A DNA stretch of 40,364 bases from Prorocentrum cordatum (GCA_963575745.1 CAUYUJ010000370.1:619382-659745); one strand, 5' to 3'. Shown: positions 19,601 through 24,302, counted from the stretch's first letter. Translations and numbers: made by a program. Notes: generated by a model from the letters alone, not told the origin.

Positions 19601-20427
19601 AGCAGAGCATGGGCCCGTGAGAGGTATGGCGGCAAAGGTGCCATGAAAGCCTCAGGGCCAACGAGCGTGGCACGAGCGCCCTGGTACTCCAGAAGGAGGC
19701 CGAAATAGCGGGTGGCGTACTCGCGGCTGCTCTGGATCCGAGTGAGGTTGCGGTTGATGCGCTGCCTGTCGGGGCCCGCTCTGTGCCAGATGTCCTCGCA
19801 CATGTCGACCGCGGTGCGATGACGCAGGGCGTCGGTGGTGTCCTCGGACGCCTCAAGGAAGAGGTGATCGTACTGTGGCAGATGGAGCGTCGCCAGGATG
19901 TACGGGACGCAGTCCTCGAGCCATGCCCAGAACATGTCCTGGTTATCCTCACCTGGTGCCCACGCCGCAGCACACGGTATGAGCCGGGCGCGGATCATCA
20001 TCAGGTGCCAGAAAGCAGGGTCTTCCTCGGGTTCGCCCCTATTTCGCATGGGAGTGGTGGGACCCGTAGGGCAATAGCGGGGCACAGCAGCGGGGCTGAA
20101 GCCGCCACTGTGTGCCTGGCCAATACTGCACGGACTCGCGGCAGCGGTGCCGTTGACGATCGGGTCCAAGATGGTGCAGTGATCGTACTTGTAGATGCTG
20201 TCATCGTAGAGGTAGAAAAGGGACGCACGTTCGACGTGCTGCAGAAGAAACCCACCTCCATGCTGGGGCGCACCGCCTGAAGACGGGTGTGCTCCAGCGA
20301 GCGAGGGGAGGGCCAGGCTGAAAGCAAAGCGCCACATGATGGCGAGGCCTGGCAGGCGGCGCGAGCGATGAGCCAAAAGCTGCATGTCGGCACGCATCTT
20401 TAGGTACCCCTGCATGCTCATGTACAT
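7681..20427 (-). CDS. Giant pol-like ORF2: endonuclease, reverse transcriptase, RNase H
   Basis: From the ATG at 20427 the frame encodes about 4,248 residues; it is open back to the UGA at 20601. Residues below count from that ATG. 1-620: signal- and membrane-like segments. About 925-1040: possible ADP-ribosyltransferase fold (His929 in FWHGTR, Tyr966 in GRTYVSV). About 1415-1495: Cys-rich cluster. About 1500-2230: disordered, Pro/Ala/Arg-rich. APE-type endonuclease 2345-2620, with Asn2350, Glu2377 (QETR), Asp2527 (MDANTN), Asp2580 (RIDYII) and His2606. Reverse transcriptase about 2980-3300, with motif A LDRQKCFDYL (Asp3130, Asp3136), motif B GHLQGSSWS and motif C FVDDSN (Asp3223-3224). CCHC knuckle 3562-3579. 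RNase H 3660-3810, with Asp3668, Glu3711, Asp3731 and Asp3802. The C-terminal 440 residues are disordered. Catalytic residues look intact. The segment at 13585-13782 may be an intron. Confidence 0.85.
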   Translation of the reverse strand: MYMSMQGYLKMRADMQLLAHRSRRLPGLAIMWRFAFSLALPSLAGAHPSSGGAPQHGGGFLLQHVERASLFYLYDDSIYKYDHCTILDPIVNGTAAASPCSIGQAHSGGFSPAAVPRYCPTGPTTPMRNRGEPEEDPAFWHLMMIRARLIPCAAAWAPGEDNQDMFWAWLEDCVPYILATLHLPQYDHLFLEASEDTTDALRHRTAVDMCEDIWHRAGPDRQRINRNLTRIQSSREYATRYFGLLLEYQGARATLVGPEAFMAPLPPYLSRAHALLPRGLPPPDHDAMAYLADVILHQPPDMLPLVEAELAAAPTDGTDQAAEDPVSWLLQHIAASDIGNTSMDSFHASEDSQDDIDIQDRDGTIPSGDSAQRDRDSEPHSGLAPWQRSAPHTSDQADPSARPNDAEGVTAADVTSHSTASPAHARPCSGGFSPAAPLARPGHPQTAGGDNVTDSNPSAIDHWQADIDNDPIDDEHPDASGPHEPQHSSAASRHCGCLICLLVATYAIAIAMPYKDQIDGYLPTPSRDPSYRQRRRRQATAPGPSVSTIFRRKTTYYVTSTLRATLKWTSDKLRDGVSGGATAVGSGFGGVLKWASGKLGAIATGGVVCGLLLVGAKLLAQGAVGHVGARICARALDSATAHWCLRCCQPSRKPKDEATHKMPCTLADEHDDQQVHALRHPLLQEHYAAAVAAAVADVTTATTAAIAEVTAAVSRASSVTPRSTSPTPRDGSKNGTTFGNLPTNEDATAHGSDTEPRETRERTHGSPWSIFRHADARGSSPDADTQPPRRRARYASPDRPQAPSGPGTPYTALKPPTRNSRNTIQRDPAVPEPPKSILNALYQNGFALGNSGVSTEDIKDALRLHDHPRFTHDPTLQVLGPWTDIMQRPPNRLTWVLEDSGGNSGETIFPYLTWDLRQPTTDAPTVFWHGTRGDLAARLAACGGHLLPGPRRETKGRTGTNVGRTYVSVHPSLAAWYAIPPHPPYSLEDDTLAWGPIALWMCEATQPPRGENRHNYVKGEAHGARLIYPRVLSLLIRMDWCAPTEAASRCRALPHAYGMGDCAHALHIAGYDHPDLREAAEAHDQEASTRRRSTIAAAWPPPQALYSPEAARAWAKQHYDTEAATRDDPNQPRPRVSLHILQLDPKPLIDLVYTGLQAVPVRGQPDAHGSRPSGSSPGAASDPPRTHKSGTALAHSPDPSSTSSGVDERRTPSLISAAAALARGRARARRSASRSSRQSDGNSTSDNSGIETWEHIVTEEEPTAYHVLAYHVRDVRSRVNAPGIEVWLDPGDHHDGAYLPWGTTVMGYRVIDPTVDGRDGWVILHHDHGDTTTKLWAPTQVHVKGDDSWRTVMVPADMGPQWIRCHAEDARLPAEVVRTTGQSWFADVWPLWDRPRPHPDDPGTNEHALPPLPGRWSCLQCRFQCCQYCAARRNTQLGTSGQPTCPDCGRSGLRTLMDWSTDYSCNSWTCAYSTNKRDSDTCCLSSRCPHPPRPHNQLDVRATGMPPHILARQFGNAPALHDLKEPPRAPSGPGGEPPQPGQVGYQGQWYLPPQPRRVPRQGLPDGTTRPPGFTGTGMPEEPSPDQPLWREGYVLFSPHQALKEELTFNKTVRRPFSLAITNMYRDRVTVRTVCELIAERTHMTRTRWRDVVLYWDAEGGPGPQALDYDMRLCDAMVSRATTEAELNHDRSNRGSFCLYGPAHQRAINITAISEPQNIDYTEHVRRYSPVGGTYPDHAFEHVYRGWQRPDVPTILPDTRPLSRADWQRHQQHQQRIQQRDQRDAGQQGTPRYRSPARVPTGGNTAYDGVAAYHRGPIGAMPAAAGAAASSYGQAPNARVHPAAIGYSRAPLHALRATSPVPGSTRAWGLYSGRHEGPSSNQPAVITPAASAQGAATNRGRAGRPEGWRDANVRAWQPRQHTPPPNVAAALRPAQAKPAPPVRERQPLTPLVLTRIQAHRSASPRHSEGSAHHVSPRPDAADPDQATATAEGGTSASRQPSPSPCAAPIRSPSRADSERANAQATSPRDRHTGGRVPRSRTCSRHSSRKAPGSSTSSPPRETQADGRPPEVVPRFGASVIDPSQVDLEPTPSTDHEPQLPTRVIVPIDEAPTFDPFKNKYRVKNLVAGFGGGSPLSPQSRGGAPATSAAAAAAAAPRGISPVRNVGLTAAGMDEAQRQASDRAAGAVPPDAAHQDTDGAGVSPQEGPAVARAQYMRVRCAAAAPGRRRCLVFVFVFGRMDRGVASLSHCCRLTSPPLVPYSTGVRRNFRDIFTNIYEPPLAQCRPCPAYMDGLTAASAPIKLAHSNAMSSYCGQASYWGEGQADLHRAGRANPSSTDGDGPGRSIHLVSLNITSLSANWPTITALGVDHNAAVIALQETRHAKPTRQAIATSAANPLHGGYHASLGPDLDLARAQRRAAHGGTDHTVVGNTGASGGVAILSKDAIVDSTVDDNAPCIAALKAKKRWHEVFLPLCTQHRRRRRRNNHGPAGIYIASLYGIAGGDSTALFRLADCAAARVGSAPYFICMDANTNIDDNPHLLHMLQHGWSNVAEGTPDHTMHTYGNIPDWDRVTKCPRTSRIDYIIANQAARSLVTDFCYLRDLPAKSHVGLQVTLDLSRLDHTARRLLAPTPYPPDDGVHEGHELQALGTLIAGRYQDRMEQADARDDVERMFTLANEASHEYHLTRLRDLPPPPPHHPKKKPPTMHGLTPTFEDRPVVPRAFPTYGASTIHMNRLRKLHRQLCELRFIGQHHHLDCRAIPPYLAQRIDCTWAAARLLCHKLRPTVLLEFPEAWAPDEPVPHGEHLDVLIQHLDLELARRANRAKAERIRIWAEGVREPSGRKAAIYARAADSSPTAYLRTPTTPDDTQLHCDTNAFKPDEACTDDSDADTEAGGFSPGDGSSPDTDSDEDHTREPPPAQVPDILPANAIVANIKDMLKLMVDTWEPILGRYRARAGHDAEAMPTWADFYDEYRQELPTPSPATPFHLTDDQLIHFIRTRSPRRAGGLDGWTTKEAKELPDDILRLFASVLRAMQRTGTIPEPLLHVPNPCLRKGRGELPTDQRLLSVLSVWMYAWEAPAYRSLTDWRKGWTHATSFGAVPKATIGDVSTSLALRIEHARALLLPLAGAALDRQKCFDYLITDICLNLALHAGCPQDIVTVRRNFYRRHKRYIRMNGAYSKELARTNGHLQGSSWSLDDIKLLMCVWTKRQHRYVPRSLSTTFVDDSNSTTHTAPELQKSLDETAKFDRFSGQRIHPGKVAGWALTDELHTAVTQLTLAERPLRVVDSFKLVGSYINAEAAPAPAALNLTATADARVRRATSRLPRIGKLPSPMRIKARHARSLAASVCTTGTDIQAPSGPVKTAYNHALKAAIRPKGNRWVEFWTLMAVCVPGHALEIDAIMQREVFLCLRRQVNRDATLCGLVRDLQHHVQTLFGGGPVGRLVQTLQQLRWTWPTFGTMYDDWGCQISWLNLPQNAFLHMLRASQRRAFLRKIKPRRHDLGHLASVRQGLDLFASTWLARTKGAAKCNAWQLALLLNYLSGGDHTQQRRSRSNTSADPSPICRYCDEEEETQEHTVRDCKCWARERVPLTTLISDEQWARLPPHTRHCGLFDEDPALLDLQADLARDPLPQPIPRPPPEGDPAASAQDSYTTYLDHDTGWTWVYAATDGACTNQAIPLLARAGYGVYYGIDHRMNYSARVHGITQNAQLAETLAIVHLTACAERPVHVFVDNQAVVDGFQRIIDGHSPPQGTHVEFWEKVHRCVMAKPNMFRVEKVASHQGDTGIDLGLIGPIAEEFNRQADALATAAARTHNLPDDIVEAAKARHRQATVLHGVAVAIYERRHRTLPLPHRRAGFTAAELNKMEPNPLLSDQAPPAAGPDIPQNPDELWAEAQRVLFDEQEDDPFGFGGGLDFLGDESASANPAPAGTRTAPPTPPLSASAHPHDNAVPFQDADEQDDDLFSLGGGSDALDDGPANENPAPSGNLANPTATPSPRALTPTYDDIGHRQDADHDPSAPRGLGGIEDAPPTPHAADHAAPPSHQPSTRPTSAALHGITTGPTAHTTPPPHRQRPAGAASAPPQGTKPDRPSCPTHASSVAEREEAAPLTSRGAALAAPALGSRRPLQSPFKGDGRQRSGSRTPLAHLDRRTEDLASVSRSSADVTEQPPLTDRETELSQAMAALQQRCLALAADLAAAQARQGPLLQRLHSAGRAFAELLTTSPDGVVPSLNIQAMLSSFRGAPPGAPR
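8068..8090 (-). repeat. Hairpin element H1
   Basis: Nine pairs plus one C.A, a GG loop instead of GA, and the bulged G at 8084. It is read as ALAAPALG (frame B) in the C-terminal disordered tail of ORF2. Confidence 0.65.
8181..8211 (-). repeat. Hairpin element H2
   Basis: Thirteen Watson-Crick pairs and one G.T, GA loop at 8195-8196, bulged G at 8201. Its arms are CCTGC with GCGGG. It is read as GAASAPP (frame B). Confidence 0.8.
9481..9510 (-). repeat. Hairpin element H3
   Basis: Thirteen pairs, GA loop at 9494-9495, bulged G at 9500 and a second bulge at 9506. Its arms are GGAG-TCCT with AGGA-CTCC. It is read as PAASAQD (frame B) in the linker between the CCHC knuckle and RNase H. Confidence 0.8.
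11737..11757 (-). repeat. Hairpin element H4
   Basis: Eight pairs plus one C.A next to the core, and bulged G at 11752. It is read as AGGFSPG (frame A) in an acidic linker between the endonuclease and the reverse transcriptase. Confidence 0.7.
13534..13550 (-). repeat. Hairpin element H5
   Basis: Seven pairs, the shortest stem of the set, with bulged G at 13547 and a full CGGGGCTGAAGCCGCC core. It is read as TAASAP (frame B), upstream of the endonuclease. Confidence 0.65.
13585..13782 (-). other. Possible in-frame 198-nt intron within ORF2
   Basis: This segment is open in frame but reads unlike the rest of the protein (runs such as CLVFVFVFG) and includes an AT-rich patch at 13598-13628. 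On the coding strand it starts with GTGCGT, contains a branch-point-like TACTAAT (13615-13609) and a C-rich tract, and ends GGCGCAG. The length is 66 codons, so retention and removal both keep the frame. An intron inside a retroelement would be unusual. The alternative is a junction between two fused coding units, with the downstream one starting near 13510. Confidence 0.35.
14749..14771 (-). repeat. Hairpin element H6
   Basis: Ten uninterrupted pairs apart from the bulged G at 14765. Its arms are CCCCT with AGGGG. It is read as PAASAQG (frame B) in the disordered region. Confidence 0.8.
15822..15852 (-). repeat. Hairpin element H7
   Basis: Twelve Watson-Crick pairs and two G.T, GA loop at 15836-15837, bulged G at 15842. 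The core has the swapped pair: GCCT/AGGC in place of GGCT/AGCC. It is read as RAPSGPG (frame B). Confidence 0.75.
16892..16916 (-). repeat. Hairpin element H8
   Basis: Eleven pairs with a GG loop and bulged G at 16909. Its arms are GCCCCA with TGGGGC. It is read as SGSSPGA (frame A). Confidence 0.8.
18008..18028 (-). repeat. Hairpin element H9
   Basis: Nine pairs, swapped core pair GCCT/AGGC, GA loop, bulged G at 18023. It is read as QAPSGPG (frame B). Confidence 0.75.
19119..19147 (-). repeat. Hairpin element H10
   Basis: Twelve pairs plus one C.A beside the core, bulged G at 19138. Its arms are GTGCAG with CTGCAC. It is read as SGGFSPA (frame A). Confidence 0.85.
20081..20116 (-). repeat. 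Hairpin element H11
   Basis: Fifteen pairs plus one C.A, bulged G at 20104 and one extra bulge at 20087. Its arms are GGCACA-CAG with CTG-TGTGCC. It is read as SGGFSPA (frame A) in the N-terminal region of ORF2. Confidence 0.85.
20262..20298 (-). repeat. Hairpin element H12
   Basis: Fourteen Watson-Crick pairs, one C.A and two G.T. The core is GCCTGAAGAC with bulged G at 20285. It is read as PSSGGAP (frame B) just after the signal-peptide-like segment, only 181 bases from H11. Confidence 0.75.
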
Positions 20428-20546
20428 TGCAACAAACACACCCACAGCAAGATGACAGGTGTCCCTACACCAGGTAGCTTGCTCGTGCTGCTGCCAAAGA
20501 TGACATGATATAGCAAGGAGGATGTACGACGAGAAGTGAGAAGGGA

Positions 20547-20601
20547 TGCCTCTGAAGGCGCTTCCTCGGAGGGCTGAGGCGGGCCCTCTGAGGCACCTTC
20601 A
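20547..20601 (-). promoter_or_regulatory. In-frame UGA with downstream three-way-junction RNA (candidate readthrough signal)
   Basis: The UGA at 20601-20599 is the only stop between the ORF1 start (23166) and the ORF2 end (7681); both use the same phase. After AGG the transcript can form an outer stem TGCCTC (20595-20590) with GAGGCA (20552-20547). That encloses a 6-bp stem GAGGGC/GCCCTC with an 8-base loop and a 4-bp stem GAAG/CTTC with a 3-base loop. Structures just after a stop codon are known to promote readthrough in retroviral gag-pol and some plant and alphavirus genes. Here function is inferred from position and foldability. Confidence 0.5.
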
Positions 20602-23166
20602 ATAGGGTTCCTGTGTGGCCCGCCCTTTGTCTTTGCCTTTGTCAGCCCCTGGGGGCCCCGTCCCTGGGGTGACCTGGCCTGGCTGGTCGATCCACCCGCA
20701 GACAGCCACGGGGTCGGCAACTGGTGCAGCTTCCTCCTTTTTGGTATCGAGGGTGGCCACCTGGGGCAGGTGGATGGTACCCCCCGTGAGGTGCCCGAGG
20801 AGGGCCTGGATGTCGCCGCGCAGTGCAGCAGCTTCGGTAGTTGCCGTCTGTTGCTGAGTGACGACGGTGGCAAGCCCTCGTTCCAAGCCTGCAACGTGCT
20901 CCGTGAGTGTGGCCTGGGATGAGAGAACGCCCGCAAGCTGGACCTGCATGTTGTCCACCGTGTTGGCAAGCAGCTCGTGCTGTTGTTCCATGTGTTGGAT
21001 GCGGGTCGTAGCGGCATCTGACAGTTTAGGGGCCGTAGCGAAGCGTTCGCCGAGGGTGTTCGGTTCGCGCGATGCCACGCTGAATTCATCCTCTGATGAG
21101 AGGATCTCGACGTCGCCTGGTACCTCAGCGGCTGCGTCAGCGTGCCCTTCCGTGTGGCCCCCACCTTCGGCCGCCCCCGTGCCAGGTTGCGGGTCATGCC
21201 CGTCCCCACCTGGTCCTTGGACGGCCGTCTGCTCGGCAGCTCCATCCGTGCCGTGCGGGGGTGCAGAGGAGCTGCGGCCTGGAGCGCCGTGTGATCTTGC
21301 GTGCGGCGTGGCGTCGCGTTTCCCGCTGGAGGATCGGTGGCGCTTGGCTAAAGGCTCCTCCTTGGGGATCGGGAGCGGTGCGACGCCCTTGCCTTTGGGC
21401 GTGGCAGTCATGAGGTCGTGGAGGTAGGGGCTTTGGGCCGCTTTGGTTAAGAGTGTGCCCGTGGCGGGGCTGAAGCCGCCACCACGGGCGGGCGGCGTCG
21501 CAGGCTCTGTGATAGTGGTAGGGGTGACAATGGTAACGTTGTCCCTCTTCGGCACGACCTCAGCCAACGGGGCCTCGGTGATGCTCCACGGGATGGGGCA
21601 CCCTGCGACCTGTACCGTATATGTGGGTGGGGGACGATGAGCGCGCACTAAGGCAAACTGCGCCGAAGTGGCTGGGTCCCAGGCGGTGTGGTAGACCTCA
21701 CAGTCCCATTTGACGGACGGGCCCGTGAGAGTCTTGGCAAGCTGAGTCAGCGTGGCATGGCGTGCCGCAATGCCCGTGATGCGGTATCGCGTCTTGGCGA
21801 GAGTGGCTTCGCAGCCACGGATGCTGACGGCAGCGGCCTTGGCGGCGTCTGACCCACGTGCAACACGGATCCCCAATAAGCCTGACTTGCCGTGCCTGAC
21901 GACTCCTAGGGCTTTGAAGTCCACCGACTTCTGAAACGCCTCTGCCATCGTGATGGGCTGGTCCTCGGGGAACCACACGGTCTGGTACTTGTCTGCCGTG
22001 GGCTCGTCCGCACCTACGTTGCTGAGGTCGTAGGTGGCGCCGAGTTGCCCCGAACCCGCCAAGACCTTGTCAACTGCTTGAAGACTGACGCCGAAAGTGG
22101 CAGCCAGGGACCTTTTTCCGACGCCAGATCCGTACCTGCCTAGACTTTTGCAGGGTTCGAGGATAGTGACGGCTTTAAAGTTGCCGTGGAAAAGGGCCTT
22201 GAAGGTGTCCTGCAGCTGACTGTCGAGCTCCTGGCGGCGAGCGTCTTTCTTAGACTCCCTGTGCTTTTGGTTTTGGCGCGCCTTGTCCTGTGGAGCGGAA
22301 TCCCCTCGGAAAGGACCCTTGGCGCGTGGACCACCGTTCACGGGGGCGCCTCCCGAAAACTGATCCTCGAAGGCCTGATGCATGGAGGGGACTGCGGCGA
22401 TGGCTTCGGTTTCATGTATGGTCACCCGAATCCAGCATACGTGGTCGGCAGGATCAATGGTGGCGACGGCTACTTTTTCCGTGCAGGCGACTTCCTTGGT
22501 GCCCAGCTGGTACACGGTCACGGGGACGTGCGTGTGAACCACATTGGGCGCCTTGGGGTGGCGCTTCAGCACGGGGACGGCGAGCTCGGTGCCGACGTAG
22601 TTGTCGTTTTTTGGGCCCATGACAGCGATCGCGAGCTGACCCGTGGTACGCTTACCCTGCTCGAGATGGTGCTGCAGCAGCCGCTCGCCACTCTCGTAGT
22701 CGTGGAGGCTGATGCTGGGCTTGTACGTCTTGCCGTCGTCGAGCGATGTGGGTTCGGCCAGGACTGGGACCTTCCAGAAGGCCGGGTCCAAGGCAATAAA
22801 TTTGGCGTCCGCAGCCTGAAGACGTGCGGACGCAGCTGGTGGATAGGATGTGTCACCACCATTGCGCTTAGGCTTGCTGCGCTGGTGGTGATCCAGCGTG
22901 TAGCTGATCTGGTTGGCGGCACACATGCGAATCAAGGCACTGCCGAGCTTCTTGGTGTTGGTCTTGTGCATGTCGTACGTGGCCTGCAGCTCGTCCGCGT
23001 TCAGCTCGGCGAGCCCGTTGCATGCGGCTGTGGGGCGGTCAGACCCCGCTTGCTTGAAGGCTGCAATGCAGTCCTGTTTGCGTTGGAGGAGGGATCCTTC
23101 AGCTGCAGGACGTGAGCTCGGCGGCTGCTTGGAAGAGCGACGGCGCTCCGGCTTGGCGGGGGCCAT
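20599..23166 (-). CDS. Gag-like ORF1 of the retroelement
   Basis: The ATG at 23166 gives 855 residues. Upstream the frame is open but only through (CT)n-encoded Ser-Leu, so this ATG is preferred. The start is very basic (MAPAKPERRRSSKQ). Residues 1-270 are a mixed alpha/beta region of unknown fold. A highly charged Lys/Arg/Gln stretch lies near 285-310, followed by a second folded-looking region at about 320-520. About 560-700 is Pro/Gly/Ser-rich and probably disordered, with KRHRSSSGKR-like nuclear-localisation candidates. Residues about 722-794 form a likely coiled coil with hydrophobic heptads, suited to multimerisation as in LINE ORF1 proteins. No CCHC knuckle or RRM was recognised. It ends at a single UGA followed in frame by ORF2. 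Hairpins H13 and H14 lie inside. Confidence 0.75.
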   Translation of the reverse strand: MAPAKPERRRSSKQPPSSRPAAEGSLLQRKQDCIAAFKQAGSDRPTAACNGLAELNADELQATYDMHKTNTKKLGSALIRMCAANQISYTLDHHQRSKPKRNGGDTSYPPAASARLQAADAKFIALDPAFWKVPVLAEPTSLDDGKTYKPSISLHDYESGERLLQHHLEQGKRTTGQLAIAVMGPKNDNYVGTELAVPVLKRHPKAPNVVHTHVPVTVYQLGTKEVACTEKVAVATIDPADHVCWIRVTIHETEAIAAVPSMHQAFEDQFSGGAPVNGGPRAKGPFRGDSAPQDKARQNQKHRESKKDARRQELDSQLQDTFKALFHGNFKAVTILEPCKSLGRYGSGVGKRSLAATFGVSLQAVDKVLAGSGQLGATYDLSNVGADEPTADKYQTVWFPEDQPITMAEAFQKSVDFKALGVVRHGKSGLLGIRVARGSDAAKAAAVSIRGCEATLAKTRYRITGIAARHATLTQLAKTLTGPSVKWDCEVYHTAWDPATSAQFALVRAHRPPPTYTVQVAGCPIPWSITEAPLAEVVPKRDNVTIVTPTTITEPATPPARGGGFSPATGTLLTKAAQSPYLHDLMTATPKGKGVAPLPIPKEEPLAKRHRSSSGKRDATPHARSHGAPGRSSSAPPHGTDGAAEQTAVQGPGGDGHDPQPGTGAAEGGGHTEGHADAAAEVPGDVEILSSEDEFSVASREPNTLGERFATAPKLSDAATTRIQHMEQQHELLANTVDNMQVQLAGVLSSQATLTEHVAGLERGLATVVTQQQTATTEAAALRGDIQALLGHLTGGTIHLPQVATLDTKKEEAAPVADPVAVCGWIDQPGQVTPGTGPPGADKGKDKGRATQEPY
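21457..21489 (-). repeat. Hairpin element H13 (in ORF1)
   Basis: Fourteen pairs plus one C.A, GA loop at 21472-21473, bulged G at 21478. Its arms are GCCCGTGG with CCACGGGC. It is read as GGGFSPA (frame A). It shows that the family is not confined to ORF2. Confidence 0.85.
22807..22831 (-). repeat. Hairpin element H14 (in ORF1)
   Basis: Ten pairs plus one C.A in the core (a G.U on the transcript), bulged G at 22824. Its arms are GTCCGCA with TGCGGAC. It is read as ARLQAAD, the only copy in frame C. Confidence 0.8.
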
Positions 23167-23435
<269 letters not shown>

Positions 23436-24200
23436 CGCGGAGGAGGAGGAGGAGGAGGTGGAGGAGGACGAGGAGGAGGAGGAGGAAATGGACCTGAGCG
23501 GCCCTCATGGCCGCTGCGCGACCTCGGAAGCCTTGCCACGTGCAATGATAGACGCGTGGGGCTTCGTAAGAGGTAGGGGCGGAAGTGCAAGGAGTAAGAG
23601 AGAATCTGGAGGGCGAGGACAGGGAAAGCGCGGAATCCTCGTGTCATGGGGTCTGAACAGGATGGGAACAACTGGGAAGACTGCACATCAAATTTTGGTT
23701 CCCGGGGCCGCGCGCCGACTGTAAGTTGGAAGAGAGAGCGAGAGAGAGAGAGAGAGAGAGACAGAGAGAGAGAGAGAGGAGAGAGAGAGTGAGAGAGATA
23801 GAGACGAGAGAGAGAGAGCGAGAGAGAGAGCGCGCAGAGAGGAGGGAGGAGGAGGAGGAGGAGAGGAGGAGGAGGGACGAGGAGGAGGAGGACGAGGAGG
23901 ACGAGGAGGAATGGGAGGAGGAGGAGGAGGAGGAGGAGGAGGAAGAGGAGGAGGAGGAGGACCAGAGCGGCCCTCATGGCCGCTGCGCGACCTCGGAAGC
24001 CCTGCCACGTGCAATGATACACGCGCGGGGTTGTCGTAAGAGGTAGGGGCGGAAGAGCAAGGAGTAAGAGAATCTGGAGGACGAGGACAGGGAAAGCGCG
24101 GAATCCTCGTGGCATGGGGTCTGAATAGGATGGGAACAACTGGGAAGACTGCACATCAAATTTTGGTTCCCGGGGCCGCGCGCCGACTGTTAAGTTGAGA
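23436..24200 (+). repeat. ~468-bp tandem duplication: polypurine module plus conserved block
   Basis: Two head-to-tail copies. The conserved ~235-bp blocks lie at about 23495-23731 and 23963-24199 and differ at few positions. Each is preceded by GGA/GA-rich purine DNA and ends with the motif GCACATCAAATTTTGGTTCC (M1 at 23683, M2 at 24151) and CGGGGCCGCGCGCCGACTGT. The second purine tract includes (GA)n at about 23727-23838 and (GGA)n at about 23846-23960. Coding-looking frames are Glu/Arg or Ser/Leu repeats. Confidence 0.85.
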
Positions 24201-24273
24201 CGGTGCAGAAAACTGGGAGTCTGAATTGGTGCCCTAGGGCCGCTGCCTTACTAAAACGGAACCACAGGAACCT

Positions 24274-24302
24274 GAACATCAGATTTTGGTTCCCGGGGCC
24301 GC
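24274..24302 (+). repeat. Dispersed motif copy M3
   Basis: GAACATCAGATTTTGGTTCC followed by CGGGGCCGC. It lies about 70 bases beyond the stop of the minus-strand gene ending at 24370. Confidence 0.75.

Noticed and set aside
8106-20393. Many 60-300-codon frames opposite or overlapping ORF2
   Set aside because: High GC makes stops rare. Catalytic motifs of known families occur only in the long minus-strand frame.
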